Position numbers and translations under genes: made by a program. From Methylomarinum sp. Ch1-1 (GTDB taxonomy: Bacteria; Pseudomonadota; Gammaproteobacteria; Methylococcales; Methylomonadaceae), in the NCBI RefSeq assembly GCF_030717995.2, contig NZ_CP157743.1, positions 3,994,501 to 4,058,500 of the forward strand: a DNA stretch of 64,000 nt. Direction: 5' to 3'. The stretch's first letter is position 1; every line of letters begins with the position of its first letter. The notes below the pieces were generated by a model. That model saw nothing but the letters and a program-made list of their open reading frames with translations. It searched no databases and was not told the origin of the DNA. This document shows, one piece after another, positions 1 through 8,392 of this stretch.

Positions 1-1
1 G

Positions 2-31
2 GTTCCCATCATTAGCGGTTGCCGGCTATGA
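2..31 (+). CDS. 3' end of an upstream gene (partial, unidentified)
   Basis: An open frame enters from the left edge and ends at TGA 29-31, overlapping the ATG of the next gene at 28 in an ATGA arrangement. Only nine codons are visible, so the product cannot be identified. Genes of trehalose or glycogen metabolism often precede treY, but that is only an expectation from context. Confidence 0.4.
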   Translation, partial: VPIISGCRL

Positions 32-2925
32 ATCATCCTGGCGACCCGCCGCCCATGGCGATCCCCGTTTCGACTTATCGGCTGCAATTAAACAAACATT
101 GCCGATTCAGTCGAGCGGCCGATTACACGGATTATTTGCACCGGCTCGGTATCAGCCATTGTTACGCCTCGCCCTATCTGAAAGCGAGGCCGGGCAGCAC
201 CCACGGCTATGACATCGTCGATCATAACGCCCTCAATCCGGAAATAGGCGACGATGCCGATTTCAACCATTTTATTTCAAGGCTGCGGCGATTCGGCATG
301 GGCTTGATCTGCGATATCGTCCCTAATCATATGGGAGTAATGGGAGCCGACAACGCGTGGTGGCTGGATGTGCTGGAGAACGGCCCTGCCTCTTGTTATG
401 CGCCGTTTTTCGATATCGACTGGCATCCAGTCAAAAAACAGCTGAACAATAAAATACTGATCCCGATATTGGGCGATCAATACGGCAATATTCTCGAGAA
501 ACGGCAACTAAAATTGGTTTTCTCGGCCGAGCGAGGCGAATTCAGCGTCTATTACTTCCAGCATCGTTTTCCGCTCGACCCGCAAACCTATTCCTTCATC
601 CTCAGTTCGCAACATCAGCAATTGCTGAATTTCTTCGATACCGATGATCCGGTGTTGCTGGAATATCAAACCCTAGACAACAGCTTCAGCAAATTATCGC
701 CGCACAGCGAAGTATCGATGGAAGCTACCGATGAACGCAACCGAGATAAAGAGGTGTTTAAAAACCAACTGGCTAGACTGTGTGCCGACCACCCAAGCCT
801 GATCCAATTTATCAAACTCAGGATGGCGGACATCAATCGGGAAATCTCCGACCGTGGTCAACTGCATGCCCTATTGGAGCAGCAGGCTTACCGCTTGGCC
901 TATTGGCATGTCGCCGGCGACGAAATCAATTATCGACGTTTTTTCGACATCAACGACCTGGCCGGCCTTCGGATCGAAGATGATGCGGTATTTGAGGCTA
1001 GCCATCGGCTTATCCTGCGTTTGATCGCCGAACGTAAAATTCAAGGGCTGCGCATCGATCATGCCGACGGATTATACGATCCGGTCGCCTATTATCGGCG
1101 CCTCAATGACATCAATACCACAAGCGGCCTGACTGCGTCGCCGCTCTATGTCATCGCCGAAAAAATTGTCGCCAATTACGAGTATCTGGACAGCGATTGG
1201 CCGATCCATGGCACCACCGGTTATGAGTTCGCCGCGATCGTTACCGGCGTCATGCTCGACGGCGCCGCCGAAAAAGCGATGACTCGCATTTATTCGGATT
1301 TCATCGGCCGTCACCAGGATTTCGACGAGATCGTCTACCAGGCCAAAAAATATGTCATCACTACCCTGCTGGCCGGCGAATTGACGGTGTTGGCCAACCA
1401 ACTCAGCCGTATCGCCGAAACCAGCTCCAAGACCCGCGACTACACCCTCAATGCCTTAAGAGACGCGCTGTCGGAGACGGTCGCCTGTTTTCCGGTCTAT
1501 CGCACCTATATCAATAGTTACACGGTGCGCAAAGAGGATGCGCAATATATAGCGTGGTCGATAGAACAGGCCAAACAACGCAGTCGGGCCGCCGATAAAA
1601 CGGTTTTTGATTTTATTCGAGCGGTGCTGATGCTCCAGGCCGCGAGCTCTAATGTGCCGAGAGACGCTTTGCTGAAGTTCGTCATGAAATTCCAGCAATA
1701 TACCGCACCGGTGATGGCCAAGGGTAGCGAGGACACCGCGCTGTACGAATATCACCGTCTGATTTCGCTGAACGAGGTCGGCGCCGATCCGCGGCATTTC
1801 GGCTACTCCGTCAATGCTTTTCATCACTTCAACCAGGAACGGGTCAAAAAATGGCCGCACAGCTTGTTGTGCCTATCCAGCCATGACAGCAAGCGCAGCG
1901 CCGATGTCCGCGCCAGAATCAATGTGCTGAGCGAAATGCCGCAACAATGGCGAGCGGCCGTGTACCGCTGGCGCGACCTGAACCGGGAGCGCAAAAAAAA
2001 CAGCGCGCAAATGATCATCTCGCGCAACGACGAATACCTGTTTTATCAGACGCTGATCGGTACCTGGCCCTTGCGAACACCGAACGAGACGGCATTAAAC
2101 GATTACCGGGAACGCATCGCAAACTACATGATCAAGGCGGTACGAGAGGCCAAGCAATATTCTTCCTGGTTGAATCCCAACGAAGACTATGAACAGGCGA
2201 TAAGGCGTTTTACCGACCGTTGTTTGGAAGCGCCCGGCAATACGTCTTTTTTCCAGGATTTCAGCGAATTCGAGCGACGAATACGACCGGCCGGATTGTA
2301 TAACGCCCTTGCGCAGACCTTGCTGCACTTAACCTCACCCGGCGTGCCCGATATTTATCAAGGCAATGAGCTTTGGCAATTTGCCCTGGTCGACCCCGAT
2401 AACCGCAAGCCGGTCGATTTCGCCTGCCACGCGCAGCTATTGAACGAACTGGAAAAGCAAATGTTGAACAATCGCCAAGCGCTGTTGACGGAATTGCTGG
2501 ATACGATCGAGGACGGGCGAATCAAGCTTTTTGTCGTGATGCAAACGCTAGCTTACAGAAATCGACAGGCGGCGCTATTCCGGGATGGAGACTACCTGAA
2601 AATCGAGAGTCAGGGCAGCCTTGCCGACCATCTGCTCGCTTTTGCCAGGAAAAACGGGGATTGCTATTGCCTGATCGTCGTCCCCCGACTGACGCTGTCA
2701 TTGCTGGCCCCAGACAGCTTGCGTTTGCCGGCCGCCGTCTGGCGTGATACCTGGCTGCTGTTGCCGCCCGAGGCGCCGGTTCATTACCAAGAACTGTTCT
2801 GCCGGAAGGAACTGCAGGCTGAAGCATGGCAAGGAAAGCTCCGCCTATCGGCTGAGCAACTATTCCAAGACTTCCCGGTTGCGGTATTGACCTCACCTGG
2901 GCTTGATCAGCAAACAGAAACTTAG
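28..2925 (+). CDS. treY: maltooligosyl trehalose synthase (TreY)
   Basis: TreY is a GH13-family enzyme that isomerises the reducing-end alpha-1,4 bond of a maltooligosaccharide to alpha,alpha-1,1, making maltooligosyl-trehalose for TreZ to cleave. The N-terminus (STYRLQL, then SPYLKARPGSTHGYD) is diagnostic. GH13 catalytic elements are visible: the nucleophile region GLRIDHADGL near residue 340, the acid/base region VIAEKIV near 375, and SSHDSKRSADVRAR near 618, which resembles the THDTKRSED motif of the family. The length of 965 aa is usual. I chose ATG 28 because it overlaps the previous stop by 4 nt; a TTG at 19 or ATG at 55 are alternatives. The stop codon lies inside the left terminal repeat of a MITE-like element (2921-3224), so the extreme C-terminus may have been set by that insertion. 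Confidence 0.95.
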   Translation: MNHPGDPPPMAIPVSTYRLQLNKHCRFSRAADYTDYLHRLGISHCYASPYLKARPGSTHGYDIVDHNALNPEIGDDADFNHFISRLRRFGMGLICDIVPNHMGVMGADNAWWLDVLENGPASCYAPFFDIDWHPVKKQLNNKILIPILGDQYGNILEKRQLKLVFSAERGEFSVYYFQHRFPLDPQTYSFILSSQHQQLLNFFDTDDPVLLEYQTLDNSFSKLSPHSEVSMEATDERNRDKEVFKNQLARLCADHPSLIQFIKLRMADINREISDRGQLHALLEQQAYRLAYWHVAGDEINYRRFFDINDLAGLRIEDDAVFEASHRLILRLIAERKIQGLRIDHADGLYDPVAYYRRLNDINTTSGLTASPLYVIAEKIVANYEYLDSDWPIHGTTGYEFAAIVTGVMLDGAAEKAMTRIYSDFIGRHQDFDEIVYQAKKYVITTLLAGELTVLANQLSRIAETSSKTRDYTLNALRDALSETVACFPVYRTYINSYTVRKEDAQYIAWSIEQAKQRSRAADKTVFDFIRAVLMLQAASSNVPRDALLKFVMKFQQYTAPVMAKGSEDTALYEYHRLISLNEVGADPRHFGYSVNAFHHFNQERVKKWPHSLLCLSSHDSKRSADVRARINVLSEMPQQWRAAVYRWRDLNRERKKNSAQMIISRNDEYLFYQTLIGTWPLRTPNETALNDYRERIANYMIKAVREAKQYSSWLNPNEDYEQAIRRFTDRCLEAPGNTSFFQDFSEFERRIRPAGLYNALAQTLLHLTSPGVPDIYQGNELWQFALVDPDNRKPVDFACHAQLLNELEKQMLNNRQALLTELLDTIEDGRIKLFVVMQTLAYRNRQAALFRDGDYLKIESQGSLADHLLAFARKNGDCYCLIVVPRLTLSLLAPDSLRLPAAVWRDTWLLLPPEAPVHYQELFCRKELQAEAWQGKLRLSAEQLFQDFPVAVLTSPGLDQQTET

Positions 2926-3224
2926 CCCGGATATTTCACCATGGCGGCCCTTGGTCTTTGCCATAAGCCTTAAAAAACCCATGCATGAGGATTGAAATCG
3001 GGCATATTTTCCCAGCAATTCCCATATATGGAATTCAAAAAGGGCATGGGGTGTGTTTGGCGAGGATGTCGGCAGCAAGGATGCGGCCGTCAAGCCCCCA
3101 GGGATGGGTTTACGGCGCTCCTCGACAGACATGCCCCATGCCCTAAACACCTCAAAAATGCTCAAACTGATATTTTCCTGACGCAGTTTGCACTTGAATG
3201 GTTTTCTGAAATATCCGGACTAAG
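2921..3224. repeat. MITE-like element with 18-bp terminal inverted repeats
   Basis: The ends are CTTAGCCCGGATATTTCA (2921-2938) and the inverse TGAAATATCCGGACTAAG (3207-3224), with one mismatch. The 304-bp interval has no convincing gene. It contains a second, inner inverted-repeat element (3042-3143). The left end supplies the treY stop codon. No target duplication was recognised. Confidence 0.6.
3042..3143. repeat. 102-bp inverted-repeat element, copy A
   Basis: Starts GGGCATGGGG and ends CCCCATGCCC, with further imperfect inverted similarity inward. An inverted copy lies at 17987-18157, where it is split by a 69-bp palindrome. A diverged copy lies at 20241-20364. Copy A is exactly the length of the 17987 copy minus that insertion. 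Confidence 0.75.
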
Positions 3225-3233
3225 CTTCAAGCA

Positions 3234-4400
3234 TCATTCGCCGCTATCGCTGATTCGATAGATGCTGCCGGTGAAATCATCAGAAATATAAAGGCTTCCG
3301 TCAGCCGCTTCGGCAATCGCCACCGGTCGGCCAATGACATCATCATGCATTTCAAAGCCGGTAATGAAATCTCGTTCGATTATCCCTTGCTCGGCGTCAA
3401 ATTGCAGCGCAACTAGCTTATAGCCTGTTTTCACCGAGCGATTCCAGGAACCATGCATGGCAACCAATGCCGAACCTTGCATCAGCGAGCGCAGCTTGTC
3501 GTCGTCGATGAAAACGATGCTTAACGGCGCGGTATGGGCGCCGAATTCATGCACCGGAGGAACACTGCGGCTCGCTTTTTCCGGGTTCTTATCGCCGTAA
3601 TCGGGATCAGGCGCCTGATTGCCGTTCACATATGGCCAACCGTAAAATTGACCCCGCTCTATTAAATTCAGCTCGCAGGGCGGAAAGTCATCGCCGAGAA
3701 AATCGCGGCCATTATCGACGCCATAAAGCTCTCCTGTGGAAGGCCGCCAGGCAAAGCCGACCGTGTTACGCAGACCGCTGGCAAAAATTTCACCCTGCTC
3801 GCCCTCGGGCGTAAAACGCATAATCGCTGCTCGGCGCGGATCATTTTCCTCGCAGACATTACAGCTGGAACCGATCGACACATACAGTTTGCCATCGGGC
3901 CCAAACCTTAACGAACGACTCCAATGACTTCCGCCTTTCGGCAGTCCGCTGACGATGCGACGATAATCTCCAAGCGTTTGCCGGCTGTCGGCGTCAAAGC
4001 GAATACGGCCCACGGCATCGGTTTCCGCGACGTAGAGCCAATTCTTATACAGCGCGAGGCCATGCGGCAAATTAAGGCCGCTCAGCAGTGCTTTGCGGCC
4101 ATCCGAGCCGCCGTCATCATCACCGTCCCGCTTCAGCAGCATGACCTGGCCTTCACGCGGCAAACTGACGAGCACATCGCCGCTGTCGGTGACGACTAGA
4201 TCGCGGGCGCCGTTCAAGTCAGACGCAAATACCGACAAAGACAAACCGGCCGGCATCTGTAAACGCCGGTTCAAGAGTTCTTGAGTCGGCGTGTCTTTGC
4301 CGATCAACGGAATATTGATTCCGAACCCCATTCTGCCGACCCTCCACAAAACACCGAGGACAAGCAGAGCACTAACAGTAATGACAACAATTTTTTTCAT
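3234..4400 (-). CDS. PQQ-dependent sugar (sorbosone-type) dehydrogenase, membrane-anchored
   Basis: 388 aa, in the family of soluble glucose/L-sorbosone dehydrogenases (six-bladed beta-propeller, GSDH). Such enzymes oxidise aldoses in the periplasm using PQQ. Residues 1-22 form a signal peptide or membrane anchor. Family hallmarks include GLNLPHGLALYKNWLYVAET, the SHWSRSLRFGPDGKLYVSIGSSCNVCEEND stretch with its vicinal cysteine pair, GLRNTVGFAWRP, and a C-terminal GRPVAIAEAADGSLYISDD blade. The gene is convergent with treY and lies alone. The substrate cannot be told from sequence; a non-oxidative carbohydrate-binding role is possible. No strong ribosome binding site precedes the ATG. Confidence 0.85.
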   Translation of the reverse strand: MKKIVVITVSALLVLGVLWRVGRMGFGINIPLIGKDTPTQELLNRRLQMPAGLSLSVFASDLNGARDLVVTDSGDVLVSLPREGQVMLLKRDGDDDGGSDGRKALLSGLNLPHGLALYKNWLYVAETDAVGRIRFDADSRQTLGDYRRIVSGLPKGGSHWSRSLRFGPDGKLYVSIGSSCNVCEENDPRRAAIMRFTPEGEQGEIFASGLRNTVGFAWRPSTGELYGVDNGRDFLGDDFPPCELNLIERGQFYGWPYVNGNQAPDPDYGDKNPEKASRSVPPVHEFGAHTAPLSIVFIDDDKLRSLMQGSALVAMHGSWNRSVKTGYKLVALQFDAEQGIIERDFITGFEMHDDVIGRPVAIAEAADGSLYISDDFTGSIYRISDSGE

Positions 4401-4503
4401 AGCAAAGACACAAGGTAAAGATAAAAGATATTCGAGCTTGTCGCCTCATTATAAACTCTGATGCACAATGCGCCTGTGAAGAAATATAATCACAATGACT
4501 TCC

Positions 4504-4537
4504 GAGCCCCGTCATGTATAACATGACTGAGTACCGG
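4504..4537. repeat. short repeat GAGYACCCGTCA...TGACTGAGTAC, copy 1
   Basis: A roughly 35-bp imperfect palindrome (gagccccgtca, then atgactgagtac). Close copies occur at 53902-53936 and 59429-59463, always between genes. Confidence 0.55.
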
Positions 4538-4691
4538 GCCCTGTGTGCGCTATCGTACAGACTGCACCGCTTCCTGTTGTTAAGGTTCTCAGTAAATTGC
4601 TTGAATCGGGCACTTATTATTTCTGATCTGTTTGCCACATGATTGCCAATTTGTCGGTTGACGCCTTTAAACATAACGCTGAGGAATAACG

Positions 4692-5249
4692 ATGAACATG
4701 ATGCATGACTATAAACAAAATAAATTGGCTGTTTCAGTACTCTTGATTGGCTGTTTGGCGACTGTACTTGGAGCGACCGGTTGTCAACAACAAGATGAAG
4801 GAACAGCGGAAAAAGCAGGAAAAAAAATCGATCGTGCGGCTGAGGAGGCTAGTCAAAAAATTGAGTCGGCTAAGGAGTCATTGAAACAGAAGACCAGTGA
4901 ATCCGAAGAATACCTCAATCGATCGATAGACTCTTCTAAAGAAAAGTTAGAATCGGTAGCAGAAGATATTGAAGCCGCCCAGGAGTCGGTTGCCGACAAG
5001 GCCGAAACAGCAGGTGAGTATGTCGATGATGCGCTGATAACCGCCAAGGTTAAGGCGGCTTTTTTAGATGATCCTTTGCTTAACGCATTAAATATTGAAG
5101 TGACTACGGTAAATGGGGTCGTCACATTAAGCGGTACGGTCGATTCAGAGGCAAGCATCGGCAAAGCCGTAGAACTGGCTAGTAGCCAAGAAAATGTCAA
5201 ATCGGTGGAAACCGACCTGATCGTGAATCTAGCACCAAGCAGTGACTAA
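4692..5249 (+). CDS. BON-domain lipoprotein with coiled-coil linker
   Basis: 185 aa. The N-terminus is a signal peptide with candidate lipobox cysteines at residues 21 (LIGC) and 31, so export to the envelope as a lipoprotein is likely. Residues about 40-105 are Glu/Lys/Ser-rich and helical, probably coiled coil. A single BON domain follows (about 108-180; DALITAKVKAAFLDDP, then VNGVVTLSGTVDS). BON domains bind membranes or peptidoglycan-associated surfaces, and OmpY/OsmY-type proteins are often stress-induced. GAGG at 4681-4684 is well spaced from the ATG. The stop overlaps the next BON-domain gene by one base, so the pair is translationally coupled. Confidence 0.85.
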   Translation: MNMMHDYKQNKLAVSVLLIGCLATVLGATGCQQQDEGTAEKAGKKIDRAAEEASQKIESAKESLKQKTSESEEYLNRSIDSSKEKLESVAEDIEAAQESVADKAETAGEYVDDALITAKVKAAFLDDPLLNALNIEVTTVNGVVTLSGTVDSEASIGKAVELASSQENVKSVETDLIVNLAPSSD

Positions 5250-5629
5250 TGGTTTATTGTCGGTTAATAGCCATGTTGGCCGCTATGTTGATGGCCGCTT
5301 TTGTCAATGCCGCAACTACCGATGATAACTATATCGCCGGTTATGCGGCCGGCGTATTGAAGCATGCCTTAAAGCTGGATGTGCAATCTGTAGATGTTCG
5401 AAATGGCATTATTACTTTGCAGGCAGGCAGTATGATGGCGGTCGAGCGAGATAAAGCGGTGCGGCTGTTAGCCGAAATCCCGGGGGTCAAAGGGGTAAAA
5501 ATAACACAAGCGGCTGTTCCTTCTGAGGTGTTCCCAGAGGTGGAATACTATAACGGCTATTCGCCGAGCGGGCAGTTTTATAATAACAAAGTGGAATATG
5601 TCGGTCTGGGGGCGCATTATTTCTTTTAA
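5249..5629 (+). CDS. small secreted BON-domain protein
   Basis: 126 aa. Residues 1-21 are a typical cleavable signal peptide (ending AAFVNA). Residues about 30-90 resemble a BON fold (GVLKHALKLDVQSVDVRNGIITLQAG, then VRLLAEIPGVKGVKI). The tail is Tyr/Asn-rich. ATG 5249 overlaps the TAA of the preceding BON lipoprotein (TAATG), so both belong to one operon and probably act together in the periplasm. No enzymatic residues are recognisable. Confidence 0.75.
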   Translation: MVYCRLIAMLAAMLMAAFVNAATTDDNYIAGYAAGVLKHALKLDVQSVDVRNGIITLQAGSMMAVERDKAVRLLAEIPGVKGVKITQAAVPSEVFPEVEYYNGYSPSGQFYNNKVEYVGLGAHYFF

Positions 5630-5741
5630 TCCAGGCTGCATGCGCTGATGACATTGATCGTTTAAAAACCGCCGGGGGGACGCGTTTTCAGGTCGTTGAA
5701 GTTCCAGCTTCCGGTCAGGCGACGCAACCGAGCGCGATTTA

Positions 5742-6476
5742 TTAGCGCAGGAACAGTCGATCGAATTCTGTTTTAACCACCTGGTAGCATTCGCAGGCCC
5801 GCGCTTCCAGTCCAGTCCGGTCCAGCACTTTGATCTGGCCTCGGCAATAATAGATCAATCCCGCTTTTTGCAATTTCCCCGCAGCCTCGGCGACGCCTTC
5901 TCGGCGTACGCCCAGCATAGTGGCGATCAATGCCTGAGTCATGGCTATATGGTTCGAAGGAAGCCGGTCCAAGCTTAACAGTAACAGCCTGCATAGTTGT
6001 TGATCCACCGAATGATGACGATTGCAGGCCGCTATCTGAGCCATCTGGGTAAGCAGGGACTGAGTATAGCGCAGCAACAAATTATTCAAGGCGCCGCTAC
6101 GGCGTCCTCCCGAACGGTTAAATTCTTGCACCAGTAAATGTTTTTTTAACCGATAGGCGTAACCAGCGCTTTGTACAACGGCCTGGTTTGGCATGGTTCC
6201 ACCGCCCATGAACAGGGCGACACCGACCACGCCCTCGTTGCCGACGACGGCGCTTCCGGCCGAAGCGCCATTTTCCATGATGGATAGCAATGTAACGATG
6301 CAAGTTGTGGGGAAATAGGCGTGATTCAAATCGGCGCCAGATTCGTAAATGACTTGGCCTTGCGGCAATACGACTTCTTCCATATAAGGGAGAAGACGTT
6401 CGTAAACGGCGGCAGGTAGGGAGTTGAGAAGACGGTTTTGTTTAGGCGCACTCGGATCGGTCATAAGTAAACTCAT
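5742..6476 (-). CDS. Crp/Fnr-family transcriptional regulator
   Basis: 244 aa. The N-terminal cyclic-nucleotide-binding-like beta-roll spans about residues 20-130 (LPQGQVIYESGADLNHAYFP, then GNEGVVGVALFMGG). A C-terminal winged helix spans about 165-230, with MTQALIATMLGVRREGVAEA as the recognition helix region. There is no N-terminal cysteine cluster as in FNR, so an iron-sulphur redox sensor is unlikely. The GNEGVVG pattern is common in a large subgroup of proteobacterial regulators whose ligand is unknown. The gene stands alone; the targets cannot be inferred. Confidence 0.85.
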   Translation of the reverse strand: MSLLMTDPSAPKQNRLLNSLPAAVYERLLPYMEEVVLPQGQVIYESGADLNHAYFPTTCIVTLLSIMENGASAGSAVVGNEGVVGVALFMGGGTMPNQAVVQSAGYAYRLKKHLLVQEFNRSGGRRSGALNNLLLRYTQSLLTQMAQIAACNRHHSVDQQLCRLLLLSLDRLPSNHIAMTQALIATMLGVRREGVAEAAGKLQKAGLIYYCRGQIKVLDRTGLEARACECYQVVKTEFDRLFLR

Positions 6477-6614
6477 TAATTATCAGTCATGATCGAACGC
6501 TTTCACGTTAACACAAATGAAAAATCCAGATTCACTCTAAGTGATTAATTTGATTGTAATGATTCAACGTCTTGCAGGATGTAAGCAGAACATCATTAAT
6601 TTCTCGGGACGCGT

Positions 6615-6681
6615 TCACCCAGCACCTGAATCAACGAAAATTATGAATCATAGCCAATAGTATATGGTATTTAGGTCAGGG
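6615..6681. repeat. degenerate CACCCAGCACC palindrome
   Basis: Begins TCACCCAGCACCTGAAT and ends ATTTAGGTCAGGG, a diverged version of the 69-bp palindrome at 18019-18087 and 53625-53693. Confidence 0.5.
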
Positions 6682-6709
6682 CTCCCTCATTAAAAAATAC
6701 CTTCTGGGC

Positions 6710-6733
6710 GGGGCGGGTTGTTTAACCCGCCCC
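6710..6733. repeat. GC-rich hairpin
   Basis: A perfect 10-bp stem GGGGCGGGTT/AACCCGCCCC with a 4-nt loop. Similar 'gggtcaaataacccgcccc' sequences occur near 29045 and 59320, so it is a dispersed repeat rather than a dedicated terminator. Confidence 0.5.
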
Positions 6734-6817
6734 GAACGTTTGACTTACTCTAGTCACGGTTGAATCGTTCAGGACCTCGTTGACCTCCATTTCGCATAGC
6801 GATGCGGACTAACTTGC

Positions 6818-6868
6818 TTTTCGCGCCGAAAGCAGCGCTCCTACGCAAAGCACCGTCTTGCCTTCGGA
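6818..6868 (-). repeat. 51-bp dispersed repeat (partner at 28975-29025)
   Basis: The reverse complement reads TCCGAAGGCAAGACGG, then TGCTTTGCGTAGGAGCGC. It matches 28975-29025 nearly base for base, differing mainly in a short internal stretch. Confidence 0.6.
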
Positions 6869-6970
6869 TGTGTTGAACTGCGTGAAGTGCATCAAAAACC
6901 GGTGCGCTTCCTATCGTCAGCACACCCTACCCGCACCGGTAGGGCGGATCAAGCGCAGCGGATCCGCCAA

Positions 6971-7026
6971 CGTAGGGCGGCTTCGCGAAGCAAGCCGCCA
7001 AAAACCGCCACCGGAGGCAAAATTGG
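6971..7026. repeat. 56-bp dispersed repeat (partner at 59350-59405)
   Basis: Contains GTAGGGCGGCTTCGCGAAGC followed by AAGCCGCCAAAAACCGCCAC. The same sequence occurs in reverse orientation at 59350-59405, including the flanking CAAAATTGG. Confidence 0.6.
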
Positions 7027-7105
7027 TCATTATGGTATCCAGGCGCATTGCCTGGCTATCGGGCTCGGGTACTTGCCGCTTGAGTCTATGGTTCATACAG
7101 AAAAT

Positions 7106-7543
7106 TCATACGCCGATGTCTTCATTCCATAACTCCGGAGACGCCTTGATAAAGCGTGACATCAAGTCGATGCATAAGGGCTCATCCAGCACCTCTACCT
7201 TTACCCCTCTTGCTCGCAGCAGCTCTTCTTCCCCGACAAAAGTCTTGTTTTCTCCAATGACCACCTTAGGGATGCCGTAGAGCAGGACCGCGCCAGCGCA
7301 CATTGAACAGGGTGACAACGTCGTGTATAAGATGCATTCCCTGTAAACGGCTGCCGGTTGACGTCCTGCGTTTTCCAACGCATCTATTTCTCCGTGCAGC
7401 ACCACGCTGCCCGCCTGTACACGCCGGTTATGTCCCGTACCGATGATTCGGTCACGATAAACCAGCACGGAACCGATTGGTATGCCGCCTTCCTGCAGCC
7501 CCTGTTTAGCCTCTTCAATAGCCGCCTTCATGAATGTATCCAT
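7106..7543 (-). CDS. nucleoside/cytosine deaminase (Fcy1-like)
   Basis: 145 aa zinc-dependent deaminase of the cytidine/cytosine deaminase superfamily. The zinc site is complete: HGE near residue 50 and PCSMC near 78-82. The sequence is strikingly close to the yeast cytosine deaminase type: EGGIPIGSVLV, LHGEIDALENAGR, YTTLSPCSMCAGA, and a C-terminus ending in WNEDIG as in the yeast enzyme. The likely reaction is cytosine to uracil plus ammonia (pyrimidine salvage), though guanine or other bases are possible. The gene is isolated between repeats and the TetR gene. The ATG at 7541-7543 is preceded by a purine-rich AGGGGGG stretch. Confidence 0.85.
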   Translation of the reverse strand: MDTFMKAAIEEAKQGLQEGGIPIGSVLVYRDRIIGTGHNRRVQAGSVVLHGEIDALENAGRQPAAVYRECILYTTLSPCSMCAGAVLLYGIPKVVIGENKTFVGEEELLRARGVKVEVLDEPLCIDLMSRFIKASPELWNEDIGV

Positions 7544-7665
7544 TATGCCCCCCTAGCTTTTTGTCAATCTCGAGTTAAATACGGATCAATGCCATCTATC
7601 GGCGGCATTTACCACTGATCGGTTCCAATCCCATTATTCCGCCTCCAGCATCGCCGCTAAGCAGT

Positions 7666-8286
7666 TCAGCGCTTGCCGGAAAGACAGCCATGTAAAAACA
7701 CCTCAACCGCCTGCCGCACCCAAGTCTCAATTTCGGCGTCGTCCGGTATCGGCGCCAAGCCGAGCTGCAATTTATGAAAGCGTTCATTACGCAGACAACT
7801 CAAAAAATGGTCGGCCAGCCGTTGTGGATCGAAACCGGAAAAATGCCCTGTCCGCTGCTGCCTCGCGAAAAAATCGGTCAATTGATCCAAGGTGCGTTGA
7901 GGCCCCTGCTCATAAAATTGCGCCGCCAGCTCCGGGAAACGCAACGACTCGCCGATCAATATCGTGCGAATACGCACCACGTCCGATCGAGTAATTCGGG
8001 TAATGAAATGTCGTGCAAACTCCTGCAAAGCCTGCTGAGGTTCACCGAACTCAGGCAGACTATCGGCAAATTGATCGCTGCAACGCCGAATCACGGCGCC
8101 GAACAGTCCGGCCTTGTTGCCGAAATAGCGGTAAATAGTCCGCATCGACACATGCGCATCGCGAGCGACCTTTTCCATGCTGAGATTGCCGTAGCCATTT
8201 TCCAGAAAAAGTTTTAAGGCGCTGTCCAGCACCCGGTCGCGGCTCAGTAATTCCTGCCCCTTCGGGGGGCGCCCGCATTTAACCAT
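7666..8286 (-). CDS. TetR/AcrR-family repressor, divergent to RND efflux operon
   Basis: 206 aa. Residues about 12-60 form the TetR DNA-binding domain (RDRVLDSALKLFLENGYGNL, then MEKVARDAHVSMRTIYRYFG). The remainder is an all-helical ligand-binding domain resembling the AcrR-like C-terminal type. It is transcribed away from the efflux operon that starts at 8393, with a short shared control region carrying a GGTAAT/ATTACC palindrome. This layout strongly suggests that it represses the pump and perhaps itself, with a pump substrate as the inducer. The inducer is unknown. Confidence 0.9.
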   Translation of the reverse strand: MVKCGRPPKGQELLSRDRVLDSALKLFLENGYGNLSMEKVARDAHVSMRTIYRYFGNKAGLFGAVIRRCSDQFADSLPEFGEPQQALQEFARHFITRITRSDVVRIRTILIGESLRFPELAAQFYEQGPQRTLDQLTDFFARQQRTGHFSGFDPQRLADHFLSCLRNERFHKLQLGLAPIPDDAEIETWVRQAVEVFLHGCLSGKR

Positions 8287-8341
8287 AATAAATACTGATG
8301 AAATCGATTGACATGGCCATGATGATACCTTAAATTAAAAA

Positions 8342-8357
8342 GGTAATCTATATTACC
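8342..8357. promoter_or_regulatory. candidate TetR operator in divergent control region
   Basis: Palindrome GGTAAT-CTAT-ATTACC, with a further half-site-like ACCTT/AAGG pair just upstream (ATACCTTAAATTAAAAAGG, 8325-8343). It sits between the divergent TetR and efflux genes, where an autoregulatory operator is expected. The assignment is inferred from position and symmetry. Confidence 0.5.
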
Positions 8358-8392
8358 ATTTAAAGTTTTTCCGCGACTGAGGCGCATAAAGG

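Larger units (their letters stand above)
6477..7105. other. 629-bp intergenic region filled with repeats
   Basis: No gene is supported. It holds a degenerate 69-bp palindrome copy (6615-6681), a GC-rich hairpin GGGGCGGGTT/AACCCGCCCC (6710-6733), an inverted copy (6818-6868) of the repeat at 28975-29025, and a 56-bp repeat (6971-7026) matching 59350-59405 in inverse orientation. Short open frames across it are repeat-derived. Confidence 0.7.

Noticed and set aside
6858-7280. Plus-strand open frame across the repeats into the deaminase gene
   Set aside because: It overlaps the well-supported deaminase on the other strand and its translation consists of repeat-derived sequence.
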